Assembly: GCA_003343765.1 (NCBI GenBank)
Contig: QAKO01000113.1
Span: 1-11,363, forward strand
DNA from: Bacillota bacterium
GTDB lineage: Bacteria; Bacillota; Clostridia; Christensenellales; Borkfalkiaceae
Direction: 5' to 3'
DNA: 11,363 nt
The position numbers and the translations under genes are program-made. Under the pieces are notes generated by a model, which was not told the origin of the DNA, did no database searches, and saw nothing but the letters and a program-made list of their open reading frames with translations. Position 1 is the first letter of the stretch. Each line of letters opens with the position of its first letter. Positions 1 to 6,769 of this stretch are shown here, one piece after another.

Positions 1-665
1 CTTGTCATCATCTTGCCGGGTTTTGCAGGAAGATAATTTCTCAGAAAATTCCGAAAATTCCGTTCGCCTATAAAACAGATACCCGTACTGTCCTTTTTGG
101 CGGCCGTCGAAAGCCCGTACTTTTCCGCAATTTCGCGCACCTGCGGCTTGCATATGCCGCCCAACGGAAACAATACGTTTTCAAACTGCGGCTGTGTCAC
201 CTGATTGAGAAAATACGTCTGGTCTTTGTTCTCGTCGACTGCCTTAAGAAGAAAATGCCTGCCGTTTTCATGGCGGATGCCGCAATAATGCCCCGTTGCG
301 ATGAAATCCGCACCCAAAGCCAGGGCGTAATCCCTGAACGGCCCGAATTTGATCTCCCGATTGCACAAAACATCCGGGTTCGGCGTCCTGCCCGCTTCGT
401 ATTCCTTTAAAAAATAAGAAAATACCCGATCGGCATACTCCTTTGCAAAATTTACCGTATAATACGGGATCCCGATTTTGTTACACACGCGCTTTACGTC
501 TTCATAATCCGCTTCCGCCGTGCAACACCCATTTTCACCTTCCTCTTCCCAGTTCACCATGTACAGCCCGATCACATCATATCCCTGCTCTTTCAGCAAC
601 AACGCCGCCACAGAACTGTCCACACCGCCGCTCATTCCTACTGCTACCGTCTTCCGTTTTTCCAC
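1..665 (-). CDS. mnmA: tRNA-specific 2-thiouridylase MnmA (partial, C-terminus beyond window)
   Basis: Cytoplasmic enzyme that thiolates U34 in the anticodons of the Lys, Glu and Gln tRNAs, using ATP to adenylate the base and a persulfide sulfur relayed from a cysteine desulfurase. The open frame runs off the left edge; 221 residues are present, so the C-terminal beta-barrel of this roughly 360-residue family is missing. Visible motifs are the PP-loop SGGVDSS (residues 12-18), the first catalytic cysteine in NPDVLCN (Cys101) and the second in STGICF (Cys197), all in family order. The start chosen is GTG at 665-663, with GGTGA five bases upstream; an in-frame GTG at 674 is the alternative and an in-frame stop at 686-684 bounds both. 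It has its own consensus promoter and a leader of about 25 bases. The family is certain; the exact start is less so. Confidence 0.95.
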   Translation of the reverse strand, partial: MEKRKTVAVGMSGGVDSSVAALLLKEQGYDVIGLYMVNWEEEGENGCCTAEADYEDVKRVCNKIGIPYYTVNFAKEYADRVFSYFLKEYEAGRTPNPDVLCNREIKFGPFRDYALALGADFIATGHYCGIRHENGRHFLLKAVDENKDQTYFLNQVTQPQFENVLFPLGGICKPQVREIAEKYGLSTAAKKDSTGICFIGERNFRNFLRNYLPAKPGKMMT

Positions 666-696
666 GCATTTCACCGTCTTTCTTTAAATTTATGAT

Positions 697-726
697 ATTA
701 TACTCTCCGCCCGCACTCTCTGTCAA
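697..726 (-). promoter_or_regulatory. Sigma-A promoter of mnmA
   Basis: Perfect TTGACA (721-726) and perfect TATAAT (697-702) separated by 18 bases, read on the minus strand. Transcription would start near 690, about 25 bases before the GTG start of mnmA. The -35 box directly follows the U-tract of the terminator of the preceding gene. Confidence 0.85.
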
Positions 727-756
727 ATAAAAAGAGCGGGGACAACCCCGCTCTTT
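727..756 (-). terminator. Rho-independent terminator of the cytidylate-kinase-like gene
   Basis: An 11-bp perfect stem with arms AAAGAGCGGGG (731-741) and CCCCGCTCTTT (746-756), and a four-base loop. Read on the minus strand, the stem is followed by a T-rich tract (TTTTTATTT). It lies 67 bases after the stop codon at 824. Confidence 0.9.
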
Positions 757-823
757 CACAGGCTTTGCCTGCTTTTCTCTTTTTTCGATCTTTTTCCGCA
801 TTAAATCACACATTCCGAACGTC

Positions 824-1402
824 TCAGTCCTTTATGTGCGAAATATAGGACAAGGCACAATCCACACAGCCGTCTACGCCGATCAGTCCGCTGTCCAGGC
901 ACAGATGATGGTTCTCCGCCATCCCCCATTTCTGATCGGTATAATATTCGTAATACTTTTTGCGCTTTTTATCCGTCGCCTTGATATGATCTTCCATCTT
1001 TTCCGGTGCAACACCCGTATCCATGGCCAGTTTGCGCGCCACTCTCTTTTCCAAAGGCGCATGAATGTAGATCTTTACACTGTCTTCCACGATCACATCC
1101 GAACACCTTCCGATCAGCACGCAAGGGCCTTCCTTCGCCAGTCTCTTGATCAGATTGGATTGCGCAATATAGATCTGATCTGTCATAGGCATCTGATAAT
1201 ACGAATACAGCGTCCGCGAAAAAAGTCCCGGAGCGCTCTCTTCATAATGCTTCATAAATTCAGGGGAAAGATTGCTGTCCTCCGCCGCCATCGAGATGAG
1301 ATCTTTATCGTAAAAAGGAATTTTTAATTCGTGCGCAAGTTTAATGCCGAATTCCCTGCCGCCGCTTCCGAACTGACGGCTGACTGTTATAACTTTATTC
1401 AT
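824..1402 (-). CDS. Cytidylate kinase-like P-loop protein
   Basis: A 192-residue soluble protein that I assign to the cytidylate-kinase-like family (Cytidylate_kin2 type). It starts with a beta-strand and P-loop, VITVSRQFGSGGREFG (residues 4-19), typical of this family, and has a second core strand, CVLIGRCSDVI, about halfway along. A basic, Tyr-rich stretch (DKKRKKYYEYYTDQKWG) in the C-terminal half resembles the lid and base-binding part of these kinases. True Cmk is longer and usually sits near rpsA or ispH, which is not the case here, so the substrate is unknown; nucleotide phosphorylation is an inference from the fold. ATG at 1402 is preceded by AGGAGG at a good distance. The gene stands alone, with its own promoter and terminator. 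Confidence 0.85.
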   Translation of the reverse strand: MNKVITVSRQFGSGGREFGIKLAHELKIPFYDKDLISMAAEDSNLSPEFMKHYEESAPGLFSRTLYSYYQMPMTDQIYIAQSNLIKRLAKEGPCVLIGRCSDVIVEDSVKIYIHAPLEKRVARKLAMDTGVAPEKMEDHIKATDKKRKKYYEYYTDQKWGMAENHHLCLDSGLIGVDGCVDCALSYISHIKD

Positions 1403-1443
1403 AAGAACCTCCTTCGCTGAGCATCTGCTTCGCTTCTATATTT

Positions 1444-1472
1444 ATTAAACCGCAATTTTGACGATTTGTCAA
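1444..1472 (-). promoter_or_regulatory. Sigma-A promoter of the cytidylate-kinase-like gene
   Basis: Minus-strand TTGACA (1467-1472), a 17-base spacer, then TTTAAT (1444-1449). The start of transcription would be near 1437, about 35 bases before the ATG. The stretch 1473-1623 upstream of it holds no gene or strong structure that I can see. Confidence 0.8.
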
Positions 1473-1621
1473 TAGTTCCGCAAAATTTTTAATCCTCTTC
1501 GTCTGTTTTTTCCGCTTATCCCCTATTTTTCCTTCCCGATCCGACTGTCCGAAATCAGAATAAAATACAGCCTATCCGGCTTTATATTTCAAAAAAACGA
1601 ACCGATTTGCAAGATTACTTC

Positions 1622-1667
1622 AAAAGGCAGGACGCCCCGTCGCATTTACCCCGGGGCGTCCTGCCTT
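1622..1667 (-). terminator. Terminator-like hairpin after the CaCA exchanger
   Basis: A 16-bp perfect stem (1624-1639 with 1652-1667) and a 12-base loop, 20 bases after the stop codon of the exchanger. Read on the minus strand it is followed by only a short T-run (CCTTTTG), so the stem is very strong but the U-tract is weak. On the plus strand it is followed by A/T-mixed sequence and there is no plus-strand gene upstream. Confidence 0.7.
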
Positions 1668-1687
1668 ATTATTTAAAAAATGAAAAA

Positions 1688-2785
1688 TCATGCCACAAAC
1701 AGCCATACGTAATAGGCGATAAATCCCGCAAGCAGAATTGCTCCGCCGACTTTTCCGAGCGTGTGTTTTTTCCAAAACGAAAGGACGTACAGCAAAACCG
1801 CCGCCGCAAGCGCCACCACCGCGTCGATCAGGTTTGCCTGCGTAAACGTCAAAGGATAAACCAGCGACGCTACCCCCGCGACGATAAAGATATTGAAAAT
1901 ATTGCTTCCGATAATATTCCCGACTGCGATATCCGTTTCGCCCTTGCACGCCGCCACGACAGAAGTGACAAGTTCGGGCAAAGACGTTCCGACCGCCACG
2001 ATCGTAAGACCTATGATGCGCTCCGAAAGCCCCGCCGCAACGGCGATCTCCCGTGCGGCATCGACAAGCAAAGTCCCACCGCCCACAACCATAGCAAGCC
2101 CCACAACCAAAAGAATCACCAAAAACCAGGCCCTTTCCTGCATCTTTTCCATCCAGCGCGATACCGCACCGCCTTTCTTTTCGGCCGATTGCTTTTCCGT
2201 GATCGTGATCACTTCCGCCTTTCCGATCTCTTCCTTTTCCGCAACTTCCTCTTGCAGAACCGATTCAGGTTTGCTCGGCTCTCCGGGGAGCGTGGTAAGC
2301 GTTTCGCTCAAAGGCTGCAGACTTTTCTGTTCACGGAATGCATTGCGGAACAAAAGATACATATAAATCGAAAAAACCACAAGCAACACGATCCCGTCGT
2401 ACCAGGAAAGCGACTTTCCCCAATACCCGAGACCGATCAGCAAGACGCTCGCCAGCAGCAATACGGGGAAATCCAGCTTCAACGATATCTTCTGTACAGG
2501 CAGATCATGTACCAGGGCGGATACGCCCAAAATAAGAAGAATATTCGCAATGTTGCTGCCGACGACATTCCCGATCGAAATATCCGTCGAATGCTGCACC
2601 GCGGAAGTCACCGATACCGCAAGTTCGGGAGCACTCGTCCCGAACGCCACGATCGTAAGACCTATCACCAAAGGCGAAATGCGGCATTTCTTTGCTATCC
2701 CCGCTCCGCCGTCCACAAACCAGTCCGCTCCTTTTACCAAAAGCGCGAGCCCCAGAACCAGTAAAAAAATCTGTAACGCAAGCAT
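1688..2785 (-). CDS. CaCA-family cation/Ca2+ exchanger (Na+/Ca2+ antiporter-like, YrbG type)
   Basis: An integral membrane antiporter of 365 residues, about the size expected for bacterial YrbG/CaxA-like exchangers. Two inverted alpha-repeats are clear: repeat 1 has GLTIVAFGTSAPE (42-54) and GNVVGSN (72-78); repeat 2 has GLTIVAVGTSLPE (259-271) and GNIIGSN (289-295). The acidic Glu54 and Glu271 in the GTSxPE motifs are the family's cation ligands. Hydrophobic helices flank both repeats. A charged, Glu/Lys-rich cytoplasmic loop of about 60 residues (roughly 152-217) joins the halves and is longer than in minimal members of the family. The coupling ion (Na+ or H+) cannot be read from the sequence. 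ATG at 2785 follows a purine-rich stretch (AGGAAAAGAAGAG). It is monocistronic, with its own promoter and hairpin. Confidence 0.93.
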   Translation of the reverse strand: MLALQIFLLVLGLALLVKGADWFVDGGAGIAKKCRISPLVIGLTIVAFGTSAPELAVSVTSAVQHSTDISIGNVVGSNIANILLILGVSALVHDLPVQKISLKLDFPVLLLASVLLIGLGYWGKSLSWYDGIVLLVVFSIYMYLLFRNAFREQKSLQPLSETLTTLPGEPSKPESVLQEEVAEKEEIGKAEVITITEKQSAEKKGGAVSRWMEKMQERAWFLVILLVVGLAMVVGGGTLLVDAAREIAVAAGLSERIIGLTIVAVGTSLPELVTSVVAACKGETDIAVGNIIGSNIFNIFIVAGVASLVYPLTFTQANLIDAVVALAAAVLLYVLSFWKKHTLGKVGGAILLAGFIAYYVWLFVA

Positions 2786-2827
2786 CTCTTCTTTTCCTAT
2801 GTATATAAGTTTTGACGTTCTCCGTGT

Positions 2828-2856
2828 ATTGTAAACATTTTCACAAAAAAAGTCAA
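2828..2856 (-). promoter_or_regulatory. Sigma-A promoter of the CaCA exchanger gene
   Basis: Minus-strand TTGACT (2851-2856), a 17-base spacer and TACAAT (2828-2833), giving a leader of about 35 bases. The -35 box lies inside the base of the terminator stem and U-tract of the upstream ABC operon. Confidence 0.75.
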
Positions 2857-2890
2857 GGGAGCAGCCATACTTCTCGCCGCTCCCTTTGAC
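2845..2890 (-). terminator. Rho-independent terminator of the tryptophan ABC importer operon
   Basis: Read on the minus strand, a stem of about 15 bp (2876-2890 with 2852-2865, one bulged T, one G-U pair), a 10-base loop and then seven T (2845-2851). It begins six bases after the stop codon of the ATPase gene. Confidence 0.92.
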
Positions 2891-2896
2891 AATTCT

Positions 2897-3670
2897 TTAA
2901 TTCCCGCATTCAATGGATATTTCATTGAACAGCGCCAGCAGATCATCCACTTTCTTCTTCGCTTTCTCATCCCCTGCGACATCCAGTACGATATGCCCCT
3001 TGTCAAACATACAAAGGCGCGTCCCGTACTCTTCCGCAAACCGCAGATTGTGCGTTACCATCAGCGTCGTTATCTTCTTTTCCCGCACGATCCGATCTGT
3101 CAGAACCATCGTCTGCTCCGCCGTTTTCGGATCCAGCGCCGCCGTATGCTCGTCCAGAAGCAGAATCCTGATCGGCGTCATCGTCGCGATCAACAGCGTC
3201 AGAACCTGACGCTGTCCTCCCGACAGCGCACCCACGGGCGTGTTCATTCTGTCCTCCAATCCGAGTCCCAAAGGATACAGCATATCCCTGTACGCGTTCA
3301 CGCGCTTTTTGTTCAGCCCCGACGTCAGTCCGTACGCCTTGCCCTTGTTTTCCGCGATCGCCATGTTCTCCGCAATCGTCATGCTGTTCGCCGTGCCGCT
3401 GGAAGGATTCTGAAAAACCCTGCCGATCTTCCGCGCCCGTATAAATTCCTTCTGTACGGTAATGTCTTCACCGCCCAAAAGAATTTTCCCCGCATCGGGC
3501 TGCAACGTTCCGCTCACCAGGTTCAGAAGAGTCGTCTTTCCCGAACCGTTGCTCCCTACGATCGATACAAACTCGCCGTCTTGCACATTAAAATCAAAAT
3601 CCTTAAACAAAACCGACTCATCCGGCGTTCCGCGGTTAAAACGCTTTTCGATCTTCTGAAGTTCAAGCAT
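2897..3670 (-). CDS. ABC importer ATP-binding protein (TrpZ-like, COG1101 type)
   Basis: A 257-residue ATPase subunit that powers the importer encoded with it. The nucleotide-binding domain is complete: Walker A GSNGSGKT (39-46), Q-loop Gln87 in VFQNP, signature LSGGQ (149-153), Walker B ILLLDE (169-174), D-loop ALD (178-180) and H-loop His207. The stretch DEHTAALDP is characteristic of the COG1101 ATPases that pair with COG4120 permeases and COG2984 binding proteins. The start is ATG at 3670, preceded by AGGAGG; the frame is open 42 bases further upstream, but that extension lies within the permease gene and has no conserved sequence. The start overlaps the 3' end of the permease gene by 8 bases, which suggests translational coupling. 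It is the last gene of the operon. Confidence 0.93.
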   Translation of the reverse strand: MLELQKIEKRFNRGTPDESVLFKDFDFNVQDGEFVSIVGSNGSGKTTLLNLVSGTLQPDAGKILLGGEDITVQKEFIRARKIGRVFQNPSSGTANSMTIAENMAIAENKGKAYGLTSGLNKKRVNAYRDMLYPLGLGLEDRMNTPVGALSGGQRQVLTLLIATMTPIRILLLDEHTAALDPKTAEQTMVLTDRIVREKKITTLMVTHNLRFAEEYGTRLCMFDKGHIVLDVAGDEKAKKKVDDLLALFNEISIECGN

Positions 3671-4595
3671 CGCTCTTTCCTCCTTCCTGCCGCGAACGGC
3701 GAGGTCTGACAAGCCCCTTCAGACTTCTCCCGATCAGTCCGCTGTCAAACACCAATACCAATACGAACAGCACCGCCACGATAAGTTTGGTATAATCGCT
3801 CCCCAACACCAACAGGGCCGCCGTCAGAATTGCATAATACAGCACCGCCCCGATCACTACCCCCGTCGTATTCGCCATCACGCGGATATGCTTTGCGATC
3901 ACACACCCGATGATCACACACGCAAGCGCGATCACTACCGTTCCCGTACCCATGCTGGAATTGTAAACGGATCCGTTCTGGCAATAAAAACTACCCGCAA
4001 ATCCCACCAGTCCGTTCGCGATGGCAAGCCCCAGCATTTTATAATTGTCCGTATTCCTGCCCATCTGCGTTACCAGCTGCGGATTGTCCCCCGTCGCCCG
4101 AAGCATGAAACCGCTCTTCGTCTTTAAAAACAGATCCAGCAGTACTTTGCACAACACAACAAATAAAAATACAAACAATACCGCAACATAATTCGCCGCC
4201 GTTCTCGGAAGAGAATCCAGCATCGAGTTGTGCAAAAGCGTATCGATCTGCGAAAAAGCTACCTGCGCTCCGCCCGCGATCAGATAATTCACCGAAAGCA
4301 ATGCCGTCATCGTGATGATCCCGGACAAAAGTCCGTTTATCTTCAGCTTGACATGCAAAAGCCCCGTAACAAACCCTGCAACCGCTCCCGCCGCAAACGC
4401 AGCTACCATCCCGATATACCACGGGCATCCGTTCACCAGAAGCACCGAAAATACCACTCCGCCCAACGGAAAACTGCCGTCTACCGTAAGATCCGGAAAA
4501 TCCAATATCTTATATGTGATATAGACTCCTAATCCTACGATCGCATAGATAAACCCCATCTGCAGAATGGTACTCATCTGATTGAGAAAAAACAT
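3663..4595 (-). CDS. ABC importer permease (TrpY-like, COG4120 type)
   Basis: A 310-residue integral membrane protein with about eight to nine hydrophobic segments, related to the LivH/RbsC-like permease superfamily (COG4120). It forms the translocation path of the importer. The N-terminal pattern (VGLGVYITYKILDFPDLTVDG, around residues 20-40) and the GLLSGI / LLSVNYLI region fit this family. The C-terminus is basic (RPRRSRQEGGKSDA) and probably cytoplasmic. ATG at 4595 has AAAGGAGAGG just upstream. It lies 26 bases after the binding-protein gene and overlaps the ATPase gene by 8 bases, so the three genes form one operon. The substrate prediction comes from the leader of the operon, not from this protein. 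Confidence 0.92.
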   Translation of the reverse strand: MFFLNQMSTILQMGFIYAIVGLGVYITYKILDFPDLTVDGSFPLGGVVFSVLLVNGCPWYIGMVAAFAAGAVAGFVTGLLHVKLKINGLLSGIITMTALLSVNYLIAGGAQVAFSQIDTLLHNSMLDSLPRTAANYVAVLFVFLFVVLCKVLLDLFLKTKSGFMLRATGDNPQLVTQMGRNTDNYKMLGLAIANGLVGFAGSFYCQNGSVYNSSMGTGTVVIALACVIIGCVIAKHIRVMANTTGVVIGAVLYYAILTAALLVLGSDYTKLIVAVLFVLVLVFDSGLIGRSLKGLVRPRRSRQEGGKSDA

Positions 4596-4621
4596 AACCT
4601 CTCCTTTTTCCTTTCCTCACT

Positions 4622-5605
4622 TTATGCCGCCGTATCGTTTGCGTTTGCATACTCCGCAGGAAGCGTAAAACCGAATTCTTCGCAAGCCGAAGAATTATAA
4701 TCCACCGAATAACCGTCTTCGATCGTCTCAAATTTGAATTCACCCGAAATAGGCGTGCCGTCCAGAATATCTGCGATCATTCCGCCTGTAACCTCCCCAA
4801 GCGCAAAATAATCCAACGAACAGCTCGCAATACACCCGAGCTTTACCTGCTCGATCTCACTGCCGAACACAGGCTTCCCTGCCGTTTTTGCCTTATCCAA
4901 CACCGTCGCGAGGTTGTTGACGACATTATTGTCCGTAAGGTTATTCAGACAATCCACTTTCCCGAGCAGTACGCTCGCTGCCGAAGGAATATCTTCCGCC
5001 GTGTCCACAGACTGCGCAATAATCTCTATATTGTACGCAGATGCCTGCGACTCGAACTCCGCGATCTGCGACACCGAATTCGCTTCCGATTTCGTATATA
5101 AAATCCCGACTTTCACCGCTTCCGTACGATCGGGTTCTTTTTCTTTATAAAAATCCGAAATCAGTTTCAGCTGACCTGCTACGGGAAGTTTGTCCGATGT
5201 GCCTGTAACATTGTTAAAAAGGGAAAAATCGGCGCTCTCCGCCAAAGGATCGGATACCGCCGTAAATACGACAGGCACGCTCCCGCGCGACTGCGATGCC
5301 AGCGCGTAAGCCGAAGGCGTTGCGATCCCTACCGCTACGGCAGGCGCACGGTTGATCAGCGTGGAAGCATACGTCGTATTGTCTGCATCCACACCCTTTG
5401 CATTATAATAGACGATGTTGATTTTCTCTTCCGTGTAACCACGTTCTTTAAGACCCGACAAAATACCGTCATAACAATTTGTAAGCGATCCGTGCTCCGC
5501 ATACTGCAAGACGCCGATCACCGTCCTTTGATCGCACCCGACAAACATAACTGTGCCAACGCACCCGATCAGCAAACTCAAAACTACCGTCAAGATCTTT
5601 TTCAT
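4622..5605 (-). CDS. ABC importer substrate-binding lipoprotein (TrpX-like, COG2984 type)
   Basis: A 327-residue extracytoplasmic binding protein, probably lipid-anchored. It has a lysine start, a hydrophobic core and a lipobox-like VGC with Cys24; LIGC at Cys15 is a second, shorter candidate. The mature part begins IGVLQYAEHGSL and continues through two alpha/beta lobes, with VVFTAVSDPLAE around residue 125 and VGILYTKSEANS after it, as in COG2984 proteins such as streptococcal TrpX. The start is ATG at 5605. The frame is open up to 5833, but that extension runs through the T-box leader and is not coding. The Trp T-box directly upstream points to tryptophan, or a close indole-type relative, as ligand. 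First gene of a three-gene operon. Confidence 0.93.
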   Translation of the reverse strand: MKKILTVVLSLLIGCVGTVMFVGCDQRTVIGVLQYAEHGSLTNCYDGILSGLKERGYTEEKINIVYYNAKGVDADNTTYASTLINRAPAVAVGIATPSAYALASQSRGSVPVVFTAVSDPLAESADFSLFNNVTGTSDKLPVAGQLKLISDFYKEKEPDRTEAVKVGILYTKSEANSVSQIAEFESQASAYNIEIIAQSVDTAEDIPSAASVLLGKVDCLNNLTDNNVVNNLATVLDKAKTAGKPVFGSEIEQVKLGCIASCSLDYFALGEVTGGMIADILDGTPISGEFKFETIEDGYSVDYNSSACEEFGFTLPAEYANANDTAA

Positions 5606-5629
5606 AACCTTATCTCCGTTTTTTGAAAT

Positions 5630-5671
5630 AAAAAAACACGGCGCTTCCGTTCGGGACGAAAGTACCGTGTT
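5630..5671 (-). terminator. Regulated intrinsic terminator of the T-box leader
   Basis: Read on the minus strand, AACACGG (5665-5671) pairs with CCGTGTT. An inner 7-bp stem, CTTTCGT with ACGGAAG, closes a small loop, and seven T follow (5630-5636). The 5' arm overlaps the T-box consensus, so antiterminator and terminator exclude each other. Confidence 0.9.
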
Positions 5672-5918
5672 GCCACCCGATTTTACGACCGCTTTTTTGC
5701 CGCCGCCTCTTTGCAGATACGCTTTTGTGAATCCAACATCCACATAAGTTATATCCCCTTTCTGTAACGCGAAAGACGCGTCATCCGCTACCCTTGCACT
5801 TTCACAAGCTCGAAGATGCCCTCGACAGTCCATTCACCTGACCGCAACCGCTTTTTCACACCAACCAAAAGCTCTCTGAACATTGCAATGCCAAACTACT
5901 CTTCTGTCTCATCGGTTT
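5630..5918 (-). ncRNA. T-box riboswitch leader, tryptophan-specific
   Basis: A leader of about 290 bases upstream of the binding-protein gene, read on the minus strand. Parts in order: the 5' stem I motif AGAAGAGTAG (5896-5905), apical stem I motifs CAGAGAGC (5871-5878) and GGTTGGTGTGAAA (around 5854-5866), a specifier-loop segment GTGAATGGAC with TGG at 5830-5832, a small hairpin ACGCG-TCTTT-CGCGT (stem III-like), and the T-box GGGTGGCAACACGG with TGGC at 5672-5675. UGG is the Trp codon. The fourth T-box base, C, pairs with a G discriminator, the base found in bacterial tRNA-Trp, so the two readings agree. When uncharged tRNA-Trp binds, the antiterminator should form and the importer should be expressed. 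Confidence 0.9.
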
Positions 5919-5924
5919 TTCTAT

Positions 5925-5953
5925 ACTATACCACGACATTCCGAAGATGTCAA
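5925..5953 (-). promoter_or_regulatory. Sigma-A promoter of the T-box leader and importer operon
   Basis: Minus-strand TTGACA (5948-5953), a 17-base spacer and TATAGT (5925-5930) preceded by TGG, an extended -10. Transcription would start near 5918, just before the first T-box stem I motif. Confidence 0.88.
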
Positions 5954-5984
5954 ACATTTCGGACTGAATTTTTTTAACAATTTT

Positions 5985-6016
5985 AAACGCGGACAACCTC
6001 CCGGTTGCCCGCGTTT
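5985..6016 (-). terminator. Terminator-like hairpin after rubredoxin
   Basis: A 14-bp stem (5985-5998 with 6003-6016) and a four-base loop (GGGA on the minus strand). One pair is G-U in minus-strand RNA but A-C in plus-strand RNA, so the structure favours the minus strand. The following U-tract is poor (TTTAAAATTGTT), so efficiency is uncertain. Confidence 0.7.
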
Positions 6017-6071
6017 GCATACTTCCCCGATTTTTACAGGGCGCGCCGCCTTTGAACAGCACTTTCAAAAT

Positions 6072-6230
6072 TTAAGCCTGTTCAAACTGATCTTTGCCTA
6101 CGCCGCAAAGCGGGCATGTGAAATCTTCGGGAATATCTTCCCATTTCGTGCCGGGTGCGATCCCGTTATCCGGATCACCCGTCGCTTCGTCGTATTCATA
6201 ACCGCACACTGCGCATACATATTTTGCCAT
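6072..6230 (-). CDS. Rubredoxin
   Basis: A 52-residue cytoplasmic electron carrier with one mononuclear iron bound by four cysteines: CAVCG (Cys6, Cys9) and CPLCG (Cys39, Cys42). The aromatic and acidic pattern between them (YEYDEATGDPDNGIAPGTKW, then EDIPEDF) is typical, and the length matches the family. ATG at 6230 is preceded by AGGAG. In anaerobes rubredoxin feeds electrons to oxygen- and peroxide-reducing enzymes; no partner is encoded nearby. It has its own extended -10 promoter. There is no clear terminator between it and dut, so some read-through from the nrdD-nrdG-dut transcript is possible. Confidence 0.97.
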   Translation of the reverse strand: MAKYVCAVCGYEYDEATGDPDNGIAPGTKWEDIPEDFTCPLCGVGKDQFEQA

Positions 6231-6262
6231 GATCTTTTATCTCCTTTTTTTCTGTTATTCTT

Positions 6263-6290
6263 ATTATAGCAGATTTTCCGACAATTACAA
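6263..6290 (-). promoter_or_regulatory. Extended -10 promoter of the rubredoxin gene
   Basis: Minus-strand TATAAT (6263-6268) preceded by TGC, an extended -10, with a weak -35 candidate TTGTAA (6285-6290) 16 bases upstream. It lies between the dut stop codon and the rubredoxin start. Confidence 0.75.
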
Positions 6291-6306
6291 GCGTTTTCCC
6301 AAATTT

Positions 6307-6753
6307 TTATTTGCTGCCCGTCGATCCGAATCCGCCTTCTCCGCGAACCGTGTCGGAAAGCTCGTCCGTTTCTTCAAACTGCGCAAACACATAGGGCATG
6401 ATCACAAGCTGCGCCACCCTTTCGAACGGCTCGATGCTCTGCTCGTAACGGCTGTGATTATGCAGCGCAATGCGGATCTCGCCGCGATAATCGCTGTCGA
6501 TAACGCCCACTTTATTCGCAGGAGCCAACCCCTTCTTGGTCGCCAGCCCGCTCCGCGCGTAAATCAATCCGACATACCCTTCCGGGATCTCCGCCGCAAG
6601 TCCCGTATGAACGATCGCCGTATCATGCGGCGCAATCCGTATCGCATGCTCGCACAACGCATACAAGTCTGCCCCCGCAGCATTCTCGCTCCCGTATACA
6701 GGCAATTTCGCCTCCGGCAGCAGCTTCTTTACTTTCAATCTGATTTTTGTCAC
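6307..6753 (-). CDS. dut: Deoxyuridine 5'-triphosphate nucleotidohydrolase (dUTPase)
   Basis: A 148-residue enzyme of the trimeric dUTPase family that hydrolyses dUTP to dUMP and pyrophosphate. It keeps uracil out of DNA and supplies dUMP for thymidylate synthesis. All five motifs are visible: I AGADLYA (26-32), II ARSGLA (66-71), III GVIDSDYRGE (83-92, with the catalytic-site Asp), IV ERVAQLVI, and the glycine-rich motif V RGEGGFGSTG (137-146) that closes over the substrate. The start is GTG at 6753, with an AGGGGGA stretch about ten bases upstream. It lies 16 bases after nrdG, so it is very likely in the same operon as the anaerobic ribonucleotide reductase, which fits a joint role in dNTP supply. 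Confidence 0.96.
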   Translation of the reverse strand: MTKIRLKVKKLLPEAKLPVYGSENAAGADLYALCEHAIRIAPHDTAIVHTGLAAEIPEGYVGLIYARSGLATKKGLAPANKVGVIDSDYRGEIRIALHNHSRYEQSIEPFERVAQLVIMPYVFAQFEETDELSDTVRGEGGFGSTGSK

Positions 6754-6769
6754 CAGGATTTCCCCCTTT

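Noticed and set aside
577..813. Small minus-strand open frame overlapping the start of mnmA and the terminator at 731-756
   Set aside because: It is out of frame with the conserved SGGVDSS-containing protein and spans a terminator and a consensus promoter.
1571..1590. Short AGCC / GGCT inverted repeat in the region upstream of the cytidylate-kinase-like gene
   Set aside because: Only four base pairs, with no gene it could terminate on the plus strand; likely chance.
1607..2764. Long plus-strand open frame of 385 codons opposite the exchanger gene
   Set aside because: The translation is rich in Arg, His, Gln and Asp with no hydrophobic or domain pattern, which is typical of an antisense shadow; the minus strand encodes a clear CaCA exchanger.
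2993..3709. Plus-strand open frame of 238 codons opposite the ABC ATPase gene
   Set aside because: Arg/Gln/His-rich composition and complete overlap with a gene carrying all ABC motifs on the other strand; a shadow.
5606..5833. In-frame 76-residue N-terminal extension of the substrate-binding protein
   Set aside because: It reads through the T-box specifier region and terminator hairpin and would hide the signal peptide; ATG at 5605 starts a proper lipoprotein signal.
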